Origin: Chelatococcus sp. HY11
GTDB lineage: Bacteria > Pseudomonadota > Alphaproteobacteria > Rhizobiales > Beijerinckiaceae
Assembly (NCBI RefSeq): GCF_018398335.1
Contig: NZ_JAHBRX010000001.1
Coordinates: forward strand, 868,001-932,000
Direction: 5' to 3'
Length of the DNA: 64,000 nt
This document shows positions 48,969 through 57,699 of this stretch, one piece after another. A program made the position numbers and the translations under genes. Each line of letters starts with the position of its first letter. The stretch's first letter is position 1. Below the pieces are notes generated by a model that saw only the letters and a list, made by a program, of their open reading frames with translations, searched no databases and was not told the DNA's origin.

Positions 48969-49232
48969 CTGGCTGGTCAAACAGGAAGGCCGGGACCGCC
49001 CGGGTGATCACGGCCCGACCCCGCGGTGGCGGCAATCCTAATTTTTCCCCACGAGCGGGACGATCGATGGGCTGGCTAAGCGGTCCGACGTGAACCGGTT
49101 CACTCCCTTGCCTGGCTATCGTCCCTAGTGCTTGCGCTGTTTAGCGGCGACCAGTTGCGCGGCCAGGCGTTGAGGAGATTGGCCGCGAAGTCTCCCTGGT
49201 TTCCGAGAGCCGTGAATGCTCGGTCTCTAGCG

Positions 49233-49982
49233 CTAGGGAGCTCCGGGCGACATCGGCGGTTTGAAGCGCACGACGAACCGGTGGCGATCGCCAGGATAGA
49301 TCAGCCGGACAAATGTGATGAGCTGGCCATCCAGCCATGTCCTGCGCGCGATGGAGATGCAGGCCGTGCGCTCGACCACCTGCAGTCTCCTGGCAAGGAT
49401 AGCGTCGGCGGACACCGCGCGTATCGAATGCTCCCCCTCAGTGAAAGGAACATTCTGGAGCAGCCAGCTGCCCGGTGGCTCGTCCTTGAACTGCAGCCGC
49501 TCCACTTGCGGGACCGCATCAAGATTGATCTGACGGGTCTCCATCGTAAATGGCAGATTGTCGGCATAGTGCATGACCTCGAGGGTCAGGAGACGGGTTC
49601 CCACGGGAACGCCGACGTGCCGTGCATCAAGAGCGTCGGTTGCTTTTCGTACGCTGCGATCCGTGATCTCGAACGAATAAGTCCGGTCAATCGCCAAGAC
49701 CTCCGCGCGAATATCCTGAATGTGCATCAGCGGTTCTTCGATGCGCGGGGGCGCCACGAAAGAACCCGACCGGCGCTTTCGAGAGATCATTCCCGCGGCG
49801 GCAAGACTTGATAAGGCCTTGTTCACCGTCATTCGCGAACAGTTATAGATGTCGACTAATTCACGCTCCGGAGGAATACGGGTACCCGGTCCCCATTCAC
49901 CGGTCGTAATCTTGCTCTCGATATCGCGCTGTATCTCCAAGTAACGAGACGAAGCTTGTTTTTCCGTCGAAAAATCATCCAT
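49233..49982 (-). CDS. hutC: HutC-type GntR/UTRA repressor
   Basis: Repressor of histidine-utilisation genes; family members are induced by urocanate. The 249-residue product has an N-terminal GntR winged helix (GPGTRIPPERELVDIYNCSR, then MTVNKALSSLAAAGMISRKR) and a UTRA ligand domain ending with ITFVRLIYPGDRHRFVVRF, typical of HutC. It follows hutH on the same strand. A HutC-like site lies 75 bases upstream of its start, so autoregulation is likely. Five such sites occur across 50-54.3 kb, which defines its probable regulon. Confidence 0.85.
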   Translation of the reverse strand: MDDFSTEKQASSRYLEIQRDIESKITTGEWGPGTRIPPERELVDIYNCSRMTVNKALSSLAAAGMISRKRRSGSFVAPPRIEEPLMHIQDIRAEVLAIDRTYSFEITDRSVRKATDALDARHVGVPVGTRLLTLEVMHYADNLPFTMETRQINLDAVPQVERLQFKDEPPGSWLLQNVPFTEGEHSIRAVSADAILARRLQVVERTACISIARRTWLDGQLITFVRLIYPGDRHRFVVRFKPPMSPGAP

Positions 49983-50056
49983 GGGCGGGCGATGCTACCT
50001 CCTGGATACCGGAACCGCTCATAGACTTGCCTCCCTCATCATCTGGAAAACTTCTA

Positions 50057-50072
50057 ATTGGTATATAACATA
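50057..50072. promoter_or_regulatory. HutC-like operator upstream of hutC
   Basis: ATTGGTATATAACATA matches the other four sites (for example TTTGGTCTATACATA at 54305-54319, reverse strand) with one extra A in the core, so it may bind more weakly. Lies between hutH and hutC. Confidence 0.55.
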
Positions 50073-50195
50073 TGGCGATTTAACCGTACATCAAAGACCA
50101 TATGGATGCCTCCAATGGCCTGTGGGGTGGTTTTCGACTGGCGGGGGCTTCGGACGCGGCGGCGACTATCCATGTCTTCGTCGCCGCCAAGCCCG

Positions 50196-51725
50196 TCAGA
50201 GCGCGGGGAGGGGTTCATTGGCAACCGGCGCGATCAACCGGCCGCTTCCGACAAGTTCCGCCGCCAGCGTGAGGTCGCGAGCCATATAGCGGTCGTCATC
50301 GAGTTTCGGAATCTCAGCCCGGATGGCCTTGCGAACGGCATCAAGCGCCGGACTGGAGGTAAGCGGCGCGCGCAAGTCTATGCCCTGGGCGGCGCTGAGC
50401 GCTTCTATGCCCACGATGGAGAACAAGTTCTCCGTCATCGGGAGGAGGCGGCGGGCGCCGTGGCACGCCATGGAGACATGATCCTCCTGGTTTGCTGATG
50501 TGGGTGTTGAATCCACCGAAGCGGGATGGGACATCTGCTTGTTTTCTGACATCAGCGCGGCGGATGTGACCTCGGCGATCATGAAGCCGGAGTTCAATCC
50601 GGGCTTGGGTGTCAGAAAGGCCGGCAGGCCGTAGCTCAAGGCGGGATCGACGAGCAGGGCGATGCGCCTTTGGGCGATCGCGCCGATCTCGCAGACAGCA
50701 ATGGCGATCTGGTCCGCCGCAAGCGCCACGGGTTCCGCGTGGAAGTTGCCGCCTGAGACGATCGTGCCGTCGGAGAGCACAAGAGGGTTATCCGTCGCTG
50801 CGTTCGCCTCCACGATCAGTGTGCGGGCGGCCTGACGTAGGACATCGAGACAGGCGCCGACCACTTGGGGCTGGCAGCGAAGGCAGTAGGGATCCTGAAC
50901 GCGTTCGTCGCCCTGCTCGTGGCTCGCCCGAATCTCGGAACCGTCCATCAGCGCCCGCAGCGCGTCCGCGGCGTCGATCTGGCCCTGGTGACCGCGAAGA
51001 GCGTGGATCTCTGGATGAAAGGGGGATGTCGATCCCATCGCGGCGTCAGTGGACAGCGCCCCTGAGACAAGCGATGAGACCAGCGCGCGATGAGCACGGA
51101 AGAGCCCGGCGAGTGCCAGCGCCGTCGAGGTCTGCGTGCCGTTGATCATCGCCAGCCCTTCCTTGGCCTTCAGGATGATCGGGGCTATCCCCGCTTTCGC
51201 CAAGGCTTCGCTGGACGGCAAAACCTTTCCGTCGAGTTTCGCCTCGCCCTCGCCGATCAAGGTCGCGGTCATGTGGGCGAGCGGAGCGAGATCGCCAGAG
51301 GCGCCGACCGATCCCTTTTCCGGAATGACCGGAAGGACGTTCCTCTCAAGCATGGCAGCCAGACAATGGATAACCGCAGGTCTGACGCCTGAGGCTCCGC
51401 GCCCGAGAGAGATCAGCTTCAGCGTCATGATGAGCCGAACGATACCGTCATCCAGAGGAGCGCCGACGCCACAGCAGTGTGACAGGATGAGATTGCGCTG
51501 TAGCTTTTCGATGTCGTCTGCGGGAATCCGCACGCTGGCAAGTTTGCCAAATCCGGTGTTGATGCCGTAGTGCGCCTGCTCTCCGCCGGCGATCTCCGTG
51601 ACCTTGGCGGCTGACGCCCGAACCCTCTCCAGCGCAGCGTCATCCAATCGCGGGATGAGCGATCCCTCGTAGACGGCGGCCAAGGTTTCGAGGGGGACTT
51701 TTCCGGGAACAAGCGTATGGGCCAT
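50196..51725 (-). CDS. hutH: Histidine ammonia-lyase
   Basis: Deaminates L-histidine to urocanate, the first step of histidine catabolism. The 509-residue product contains the MIO-forming Ala142-Ser143-Gly144 in [14 protein letters not shown], the active-site tyrosine region [12 protein letters not shown] and the C-terminal [20 protein letters not shown] block. ATG 51725 has AGG about 8 bases upstream. A HutC-like site lies 55 bases upstream, and a strong hairpin at 51835-51867 separates it from the synthase-like gene before it. hutU, hutI and hutG are not in the window. Confidence 0.95.
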   Translation of the reverse strand: MAHTLVPGKVPLETLAAVYEGSLIPRLDDAALERVRASAAKVTEIAGGEQAHYGINTGFGKLASVRIPADDIEKLQRNLILSHCCGVGAPLDDGIVRLIMTLKLISLGRGASGVRPAVIHCLAAMLERNVLPVIPEKGSVGASGDLAPLAHMTATLIGEGEAKLDGKVLPSSEALAKAGIAPIILKAKEGLAMINGTQTSTALALAGLFRAHRALVSSLVSGALSTDAAMGSTSPFHPEIHALRGHQGQIDAADALRALMDGSEIRASHEQGDERVQDPYCLRCQPQVVGACLDVLRQAARTLIVEANAATDNPLVLSDGTIVSGGNFHAEPVALAADQIAIAVCEIGAIAQRRIALLVDPALSYGLPAFLTPKPGLNSGFMIAEVTSAALMSENKQMSHPASVDSTPTSANQEDHVSMACHGARRLLPMTENLFSIVGIEALSAAQGIDLRAPLTSSPALDAVRKAIRAEIPKLDDDRYMARDLTLAAELVGSGRLIAPVANEPLPAL

Positions 51726-51779
51726 ATCGGTACCTGATGAGACGAAGGCTGGGCAGACATATACGCGATCATGCCCGCA

Positions 51780-51794
51780 TTTGTATATACCATA
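51780..51794. promoter_or_regulatory. HutC-like operator upstream of hutH
   Basis: TTTGTATATACCATA, reverse complement TATGGTATATACAAA. It differs from the site at 53188-53202 by one base and contains the GTATATAC core that resembles known HutC sites (GTMTAKAC type). Confidence 0.75.
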
Positions 51795-51834
51795 CTAAGT
51801 TCGGGTTGATGTAAAGCGCACTCTCCGCAAATGG

Positions 51835-51867
51835 CATGGGCGGCCTTCCGAGGAAGGGCCGCCCATG
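51835..51867 (-). terminator. Strong hairpin between the synthase-like gene and hutH
   Basis: CATGGGCGGCC (51835-51845) pairs perfectly with GGCCGCCCATG (51857-51867), extended inside by TTCC/GGAA. It lies 28 bases after the stop of the minus-strand synthase-like gene. Read on that strand it is followed by CCATTTGCG, a weak T-run. It probably ends that transcript before the hutH promoter. Confidence 0.6.
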
Positions 51868-51894
51868 AAACGAAAGCGCATGCTAACTATATGA

Positions 51895-52857
51895 TCAGGA
51901 TTGCTTAACTGGATTGAAACGGCCGGGGAATTCCTGACCGTTCACGGCGCGCCCGTAGAACATTCCCAGGTACCAGGGGAAGTAGTGATACGACCACGCG
52001 CACAGGCGGTTGCCATACATAATGAAAGTCCGCAGGATCGTGCGGAGTTCTTCCTTGTCATCCGTTTCGCGGATGGCGACCCGCAGCTTGTTCGAGAAAT
52101 CGAGAAGCGTGTTCAGGCCGGAGTAGCCAAGATACTCGGAATAGGCCGGGTCGAACGCTTCGACCGCCGCCACGAAGTCATCATGAGACAGCGTGTCGAT
52201 CAGTTTCAGGAGCGGATAGGCCGTGTACATGATGTAGTCACGGAGCATTCCGTTCGCGAAATCCCAGGCGGTGAAATACTGCCCGTATGTACCCGTGTCG
52301 CCGATCTCGCCGGTGCGTATACGTCGCAGGTCCTCGGGCTCAAGGGTCTGGATTCTTTTCGCCTCCGCGTAAAACTCCGCCGCGACGCCTTTGAGATTTG
52401 AGAACCGTCCTTCGCCTTTGTAGGCCTGCGCCGGATCGTGCGGCTTCACCTCAACGAAGATCTGCTCTTTCGCGAAGAAGAGATTGGTCCAGATTGCCTT
52501 TCCGACGCCTTGCAGCAGGTGGTGGTATTCCGGAAGGACTTTTCCAAGCACGGGCTGGGCGAGAGGCTCTAGCCCCTTGCCGTACTGGATCGAAAACTTG
52601 TTGCCGGTCGCTTGAGAATACCTCAGGTCCCCGACCGCGCAATCAATGATGCGGCGTCGCAAGCGGACTGGTGCGGTGCTGATGGTTGGCGTCCACGCGT
52701 AAAGCGACTCTCCCGACACCACGGGATGCGCCTGCATCACCTTGAACGGAAGATCTTGCCAGAATTCTTCACACAGTTCCGGATTGTCTTCGTCCGCGAG
52801 CTCCGCCACGACAACGATGCCCAGTTCCGGCCATGCGATATCAACCAACCTGCCCAT
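51895..52857 (-). CDS. Cucumopine synthase-like protein, normal domain order
   Basis: Resembles the cucumopine/mikimopine synthases of Agrobacterium, which condense L-histidine with 2-oxoglutarate to a cyclic opine. The 320-residue product has a cyclophilin-like (DUF3830-type) domain at residues 1-137 (ENPELCEEF... SGESLYAW, RYSQATGNK, QPVLGKVLPEY). A helical bundle at 155-303 has IRTGEIGDTGTYGQYFT, NGMLRDYIMYTAYPLL and AWSYHYFPW. ATG 52857 with GAGGA 6 bases upstream is chosen; longer readings would run through the operator at 52912. It pairs with the permuted paralog at 53272 in divergent orientation. Direction of the reaction (synthesis or breakdown) is unknown; hutH next door favours breakdown. 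Confidence 0.75.
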   Translation of the reverse strand: MGRLVDIAWPELGIVVVAELADEDNPELCEEFWQDLPFKVMQAHPVVSGESLYAWTPTISTAPVRLRRRIIDCAVGDLRYSQATGNKFSIQYGKGLEPLAQPVLGKVLPEYHHLLQGVGKAIWTNLFFAKEQIFVEVKPHDPAQAYKGEGRFSNLKGVAAEFYAEAKRIQTLEPEDLRRIRTGEIGDTGTYGQYFTAWDFANGMLRDYIMYTAYPLLKLIDTLSHDDFVAAVEAFDPAYSEYLGYSGLNTLLDFSNKLRVAIRETDDKEELRTILRTFIMYGNRLCAWSYHYFPWYLGMFYGRAVNGQEFPGRFNPVKQS

Positions 52858-52911
52858 TTCAGTCCTCATATTTCGGTAATGGCTCAGGCCAAATAAGATC
52901 ATTAGCCCGAT

Positions 52912-52926
52912 TAGGTATATACCATA
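52912..52926. promoter_or_regulatory. HutC-like operator upstream of the normal-order synthase-like gene
   Basis: TAGGTATATACCATA, reverse complement TATGGTATATACCTA. Contains the perfect palindrome GGTATATACC. 55 bases upstream of ATG 52857, almost the same distance as the site in front of hutH. Confidence 0.75.
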
Positions 52927-53187
52927 CGAGGTGTCTGGCTTTCCGCAAGGCCGTTTTCCGCGAAAGAGCCGGAGATTCAAAGTATTTCATCAGGCCAAAT
53001 GGCACATTTGTCTAATTTCTCGCGCGCATAGGGCTCTTGCCATGGGATTGCGCTCGGGGGGCAGGGCAGTTCCATTCGCGCGCAGCGACGTGAATTTCGC
53101 CCGTCTGAGGATCGTTTCCCGAGCGAGTTTCGCCTGATATCCGCACGAGCGAGGTCGTTCGGGTCATTTTTGTGAACAAAAGCGACA

Positions 53188-53202
53188 TATGGTCTATACA
53201 AA
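53188..53202. promoter_or_regulatory. HutC-like operator upstream of the permuted synthase-like gene
   Basis: TATGGTCTATACAAA, 70 bases upstream of ATG 53272. The core GTCTATAC is identical to classic HutC operators recalled from Klebsiella and Pseudomonas. Confidence 0.75.
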
Positions 53203-53271
53203 TATCGATCATTGCATATGCTTGTCCCAGGCGGCCGTGACCGCCTTCTGCTCAAGATGGGAAGTTGGCAA

Positions 53272-54219
53272 ATGACATATGAAAGCTTGGGTGATGTCAC
53301 CAGGGCGGTGAAGGAGAAGACGGCGGCTTATGAAAAAACTGAGCCGAAGGAACTTCAGGATATTCGCACCGGTGCATTTGCGGTTGGTACCAACAATCAG
53401 TATTTCACCAACCTCGATTTCGTGAACGGTATGCTTCGCGATCAGTCCATGTACACGTGGTATCCGCTTCTGCTGACATTCCAGGATGAGCGGTTCACGC
53501 TCGAGCAGGCCTGCGTGCTCGTGCATCGCTTCGACTATGCGTACAGCAATTATCTGCGCTACAGCGGCCTGCAGGAGATGGGCGCCTTTGCGGAGGCGAT
53601 CACAAAGCATCTTCCGACGGCTTCCAGCCGCGAAGAGGCCGTCGAGGCGGTGAAGGCGTTTCTCGGGTATCTCAACAGGCTGGCGGCATGGTCCTTCCAC
53701 TATTTTCCGTGGAGTATCGGCAAGCATCTCACTTACGAGACGCCCGAGGGCTCCATCGCGGCTCTGGCAGACCCCGCGCGTCGCGTGAAAATCGTGGGAG
53801 GCCAGAAGGTTCGCTTAACCTGGCAGCCGCTCGGCGTAAGCGTCATTGCCTATCTGGCCACCAGAGAAAACCCGGAACTCTGCAACGACATTATCGAGGC
53901 TCTGCCGTTCACCGTTGTCCAGGATCACGCCGTCGTCAGCGGTGAATCCATGTATGCCTGGGCGCCCGTCGTCAGTACTTCCCCGGTCAATGTGAAGGAG
54001 CGCCAGTGCGACGCTCCGGTGGGACGCATTCGTTACTCACAGGGTACAGGCAACAAGATCATCGTGCAGTATGGCGAGGTCACCGAGGATATCGCAACAC
54101 CGGTTCTTGGTGAAATACTGCCGGAGTACGCGGCGGACATCTACAAGGTCGGCCGAGCGGTTCTTGAAAGCAACTTCGGCGACAAAGCGCCCATCATGCT
54201 GACGGTTGAGCTCGCATAG
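53272..54219 (+). CDS. Cucumopine synthase-like protein with swapped domain order
   Basis: Homologue of the gene at 51895-52857 but with the domains reversed. The helical bundle is at residues 5-153 (DIRTGAFAVGT, NQYFTNLDFVNGMLRD, YSNYLRYSGL, NRLAAWSFHYFPW). The cyclophilin-like domain is at 172-315 (ENPELC, LPFTVVQDHAVVSGES, MYAWAP, GRIRYSQGTGNK, PVLGEILPEY). Shared blocks are nearly identical between the two proteins. The 315-residue length equals that of the paralog. ATG 53272 has GGGAAG about 8 bases upstream; ATG 53218 is a longer alternative. It may form a hetero-oligomer with the paralog or carry out a companion reaction on a histidine-derived compound. This is inference. Confidence 0.75.
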   Translation: MTYESLGDVTRAVKEKTAAYEKTEPKELQDIRTGAFAVGTNNQYFTNLDFVNGMLRDQSMYTWYPLLLTFQDERFTLEQACVLVHRFDYAYSNYLRYSGLQEMGAFAEAITKHLPTASSREEAVEAVKAFLGYLNRLAAWSFHYFPWSIGKHLTYETPEGSIAALADPARRVKIVGGQKVRLTWQPLGVSVIAYLATRENPELCNDIIEALPFTVVQDHAVVSGESMYAWAPVVSTSPVNVKERQCDAPVGRIRYSQGTGNKIIVQYGEVTEDIATPVLGEILPEYAADIYKVGRAVLESNFGDKAPIMLTVELA

Positions 54220-54304
54220 CTCCCGTGTATTGCGCGACCACGGGATGGGTTGCCCTTCCCCTGGCCGTGAAAATGTGCCTTGATTGGCCATGCCTTTCTG
54301 ATAA

Positions 54305-54319
54305 TATGTATAGACCAAA
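54305..54319. promoter_or_regulatory. HutC-like operator upstream of the ABC transporter operon
   Basis: TATGTATAGACCAAA, reverse complement TTTGGTCTATACATA. It lies in the 495-bp gap between the permuted synthase-like gene and the transporter binding protein, about 400 bases before the latter. The rest of the gap holds a 35-codon open frame, a small hairpin (GGCGCT/AGCGCC at 54385-54407), and no other gene. Confidence 0.7.
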
Positions 54320-54351
54320 CGCAAATAATGCGGGTAGAGGAGAACGGCGCA

Positions 54352-54459
54352 ATGGCTTTCTGGTTCGAATTCGGATCTATCGGCGGCGCTCCAAATGGTT
54401 CAGCGCCTGTTGCGAAAGCGCCTGCCGGCTTACCAGCCTATGAGACGCTTCCACGGTGA
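54352..54459 (+). CDS. Possible 35-residue leader peptide or gene remnant
   Basis: ATG 54352 has AGAGGAG about 9 bases upstream and starts 33 bases after the HutC-like site. The product starts MAFWFEFGSIGGAPNG and ends AYETLPR; there are no histidine runs. It may be a translated leader of the transporter transcript, a small functional peptide or a remnant. Confidence 0.3.
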   Translation: MAFWFEFGSIGGAPNGSAPVAKAPAGLPAYETLPR

Positions 54460-54714
54460 TCATCCCTTGGCCGGCAATGGCTTTGGAGGGCCGGGCGCGA
54501 ACGGGATCGGGCCTGCGGCTTCAATATTCTTTCCAAAGCTTCCGGCCGTAACCAGGCAATAGCCGACTGCTGCCCCAGAAGCAGGCGGGGCCGCTCATGT
54601 AATCGCAGATGAACAGGATGCTCGCTTCCTTGGCGAGAGCCAGATGCGAGACGCTTAGTTTCTAGAAAAATATCGCAATACAGATCCGAACTTAAATATA
54701 AGGGGAGCGTATCC

Positions 54715-55737
54715 ATGAAATGGAGCTTTGGAAAAACCGTCGTCAAAAGTGTGATGATGGTTGCCGCTTGCGCGCTGAGTACGGCCGCGATGGCACAACA
54801 AAAGGAGCTTATCCTTAGCGGCTTTGGCGGCGCCTATGACGAGGCGATGGCCGCAAGCGTCAAATCCTTCGAGCAGGAAAACGGAGTCAAGGTCACCATT
54901 GTTGCCGGCTCGGGCGCGAACAATATTGCGCGCGTCCGCAACAAGGAAGTCGACGTTATTGTTTCCGACCCGGTATTCGCCCTGCGTATGGAAGCGGAAA
55001 AGGCCTTCTCGCCGCTCGATCCCAATCTCGTTCCCAATCTGAAGACCCTTTATCCGAACGCCATCTACTCTGACGCAGTGGTCGCGGCGAACTTCGGCGC
55101 CTACGTGATTGCTTATAATCCCGCTGAAGTTAAGGCCCCGGAATCCTGGTACGATCTGGCAAAGCCCGAATACAAGGGCCGGGTTGCTCTCCGGGGGTTC
55201 CGCCCGGAAAACATCGACCTGATTACCCTCTTCGCGAAGCGCGCCGGCGGCAGCGAGCGCAATCCGGATGCCGGCTTCGCCGAACTGGCGAAGATCGCCA
55301 AGAACATCGACGTCTGGGTCGATGCCCATGCCAACCATCTTGAACTTTATCGCAATAACCAGATTTCGATGAGCGTGTGGACCGACGGTCGCATTGCCTG
55401 GGCGCGCAATACGGAAGGCCTCAAGATCGAAGGTGTCATTCCGAAGGAGGGCTTTTTCCCTCTGTCCTCGACGCTCAGCGTCGTCGCGGGACGGCCGAAT
55501 GGCGAACTGGCTCAGAAACTCGTGAACCACCTGCTCAGTCCGGCCTCTGGCCTCAACATGGCATCGCGCCTTGGATATTTCCCGACAAACCGCGAAGCCA
55601 AGCTGCCGCCTGAGATCCAGGCCAAGATCATGATCACGCCCGACAACGTGAAGGATCTTCAAAGCGCCGATTGGAAGTATATCGTCTCGGTCTATGATAA
55701 GTGGCAGCAGCGCTGGGAACGGGAAGTTCAACGCTGA
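54715..55737 (+). CDS. ABC transporter substrate-binding protein (PotD/opine type)
   Basis: Periplasmic receptor of the 340-residue PotD-like group that binds polyamines, opines and similar small charged ligands. Signal peptide with core MVAACALSTAAMA, cleaved before QQKEL. Then LILSGFGGAYDEAMAASV, VDVIVSDPVFALRMEAE, PESWYDLAKPEYKGRV and NQISMSVWTDGRIAW. The stop codon overlaps the ATPase ATG (TGATG). Its place beside the synthase-like genes and a HutC-like site suggests a histidine-derived ligand, which is inference. Confidence 0.88.
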   Translation: MKWSFGKTVVKSVMMVAACALSTAAMAQQKELILSGFGGAYDEAMAASVKSFEQENGVKVTIVAGSGANNIARVRNKEVDVIVSDPVFALRMEAEKAFSPLDPNLVPNLKTLYPNAIYSDAVVAANFGAYVIAYNPAEVKAPESWYDLAKPEYKGRVALRGFRPENIDLITLFAKRAGGSERNPDAGFAELAKIAKNIDVWVDAHANHLELYRNNQISMSVWTDGRIAWARNTEGLKIEGVIPKEGFFPLSSTLSVVAGRPNGELAQKLVNHLLSPASGLNMASRLGYFPTNREAKLPPEIQAKIMITPDNVKDLQSADWKYIVSVYDKWQQRWEREVQR

Positions 55738-56819
55738 TGGCCGAGCAATTTGATATTGAGCTGTCGCATTGCCGCAAGCGTTATGGCGCGTTCAGCGTCC
55801 TTGACGACGTCTCGCTCCAGGTCAAGAGGGGTGAGTTCATCACCGTTCTCGGCCCGAGCGGCTGTGGCAAGACAACGACGCTGCGTGCTATCGGGGGGTT
55901 CATGACCCCCGATAGCGGCCGCATCTCGATCCGGGGGAGGGAGGTGACCCATCTTCCTCCCTACAAGCGCAATATCGGCGTTGTTTTTCAGAACTACGCT
56001 CTCTGGCCGCACATGACTGTGGCGGAGATCCTCGGCTTCGGCCTGCGCATTCGCAAGCTGCCACGCGAGGAGATCGCCCGCCGTGTCGACCGCGCGTTAG
56101 GCATGGTGCAACTGACCGGCTTGAAGGATCGCTATCCACGGGAGCTCAGCGGTGGCCAGCAACAGCGTGTCGCCATGGCGCGCGCGCTGGCGATCGACCC
56201 CGAGGTGATCATTCTCGACGAGCCCCTCTCCAATCTCGATCGCCGGTTGCGGGAGGAATTGCGTATCGAGCTGAAGCGTCTCCAGCGTTCCCTCGGCGTG
56301 ACGATGCTGTTCGTCACGCACGACCAGGAAGAGGCGTTGTCGATGTCTGACCAGGTCGTCGTCATGCAGTCGGGACGGATTCAGCAGGTCGCCGATCCGC
56401 GAACGGTTTATGAGCGTCCCGCGAACCGTTTCGTCGCGGGCTTCCTCGGCAGCGCCAACTTCCTGACAGGCGAGTTGGTGAGCGACGCCCAGGAGGACAA
56501 GGCGCAGGTCAAGCTCGGCAATGGCGCAGTCGTCGGCGCATACACCCCTTCGGCGAAATTCGCGGGGGATAGGGTCACCGTCGTCGTTCGGCCGGAGTGG
56601 TTCGTGCTTGAAAGGCAAAGTGACCAACCGCGTGAAAATCAGCTCGAAGGCACGGTCGGAGACGTGATCTACGAGGGATCGGCGGTCCGTTATGGGATCT
56701 CCCTCGATCATGATCCCGCAGCGCCGGTCTTCCTGCAGGAGCGATCGAATGCTGACGTCCTGAAACCTGGAGACAAGGTGAGGCTCAATGTCACTAACGC
56801 TGTCATCGCCACAGACTGA
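55737..56819 (+). CDS. ABC transporter ATPase (PotA/opine type)
   Basis: The 360-residue ATPase has Walker A GPSGCGKTT, signature [16 protein letters not shown], Walker B VIILDEPLSNLD, switch VTHDQEEAL and a C-terminal TOBE domain (VTVVVRPEWFVLERQ). Its start overlaps the binding-protein stop, and its end overlaps the next permease gene by 32 bases. It energises uptake by the two permeases that follow. Confidence 0.92.
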   Translation: MAEQFDIELSHCRKRYGAFSVLDDVSLQVKRGEFITVLGPSGCGKTTTLRAIGGFMTPDSGRISIRGREVTHLPPYKRNIGVVFQNYALWPHMTVAEILGFGLRIRKLPREEIARRVDRALGMVQLTGLKDRYPRELSGGQQQRVAMARALAIDPEVIILDEPLSNLDRRLREELRIELKRLQRSLGVTMLFVTHDQEEALSMSDQVVVMQSGRIQQVADPRTVYERPANRFVAGFLGSANFLTGELVSDAQEDKAQVKLGNGAVVGAYTPSAKFAGDRVTVVVRPEWFVLERQSDQPRENQLEGTVGDVIYEGSAVRYGISLDHDPAAPVFLQERSNADVLKPGDKVRLNVTNAVIATD

Positions 56820-57699
56820 CGACCGTGGCGGGCTCCGGGAGCGGTGTGCAGCTTGGGCTACCCGCGCGCCGCTGTTTGTGCCGTTCCTCTTCGTCGTCCT
56901 TTTCTTTTTCGTGCCCATGGCGTGGCTCGTCGCGACGAGCATGTCCACACACGAGGTCGGCAGTCCGCCCGTGTTCACCGGCACGCTCGAGCACTACGCG
57001 CGTTTCTGGACAGATCCATTCTATCTGGAGACTGCGCTCTGGACGACCGTCAAGCTTTCGGTGGTTTCCACAGCGCTCGCCTTGATCATTGGCTATGTGC
57101 TCGCCTATTACATCGCTGAACTTCCACCTGATCGGCGCGGCTTTCTGACGAGCATGGTGGTCGTCTCGCTCTCCGTGAACATCGTCATCCGGATCTTTGG
57201 TCTGAATGTTCTCCTGATGAGCGGCGGCCTTGTCGATAGCGCGCTCACTTTTCTCGGCATGCCCAGAGTCCGCATCATGTACACCGAGCTCGGCGTCCTT
57301 ATCGGCCTGGTACAGATTGCCGTACCCTATGTCGTTCTGCCCCTCATCGGTGTCATCGCGGCCATCGATCCGGCTCTGAAGGAGGCGGCCGCGAGTGTCG
57401 GCGCCAACAAGTACAGGACGTTCTGGGCCGTGACATTTCCCCTGTCCTTGCCAGGAGTGGTCGCCGGCACGCTGATTGCCTTCACGCTGAATGCCGCGGC
57501 ATTCGCCATTCCGGCCCTGATGGGCGGCGGCCGGGTCAGGATGATGGGCATGATGGCCTATGAGCAGGCGACCGTGCAGGGCAACTTCCCGTTTGCCGCG
57601 GCCGTCGGGATAAGCCTGACTATCCTTAGTATCGTGATCACGGCCATCTATCTGTTCGCCATCAATAGAACCTTCCGGACGGCGAGGAAAGCAGCATGA
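56788..57699 (+). CDS. ABC transporter permease (PotB type)
   Basis: The 303-residue permease has six to seven membrane helices. The first is PFLFVVLFFFVPMAWLVATS, and the ATPase-docking loop is EAAASVGANKYRTFWAVTFP. Overlaps the ATPase gene by 32 bases and the next permease by four (ATGA), showing a tightly coupled operon. Confidence 0.9.
   Translation: MSLTLSSPQTDDRGGLRERCAAWATRAPLFVPFLFVVLFFFVPMAWLVATSMSTHEVGSPPVFTGTLEHYARFWTDPFYLETALWTTVKLSVVSTALALIIGYVLAYYIAELPPDRRGFLTSMVVVSLSVNIVIRIFGLNVLLMSGGLVDSALTFLGMPRVRIMYTELGVLIGLVQIAVPYVVLPLIGVIAAIDPALKEAAASVGANKYRTFWAVTFPLSLPGVVAGTLIAFTLNAAAFAIPALMGGGRVRMMGMMAYEQATVQGNFPFAAAVGISLTILSIVITAIYLFAINRTFRTARKAA

Noticed and set aside
48970-49045. Further gpI-like fragment (AFLFDQ on the minus strand)
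   Set aside because: The similarity is only a handful of residues, too short to support.
44318-49232. Attachment-site duplication of the tRNA-Ser 3' end
   Set aside because: I looked for the T-arm/acceptor text again downstream and did not find it, so no att pair can be claimed.
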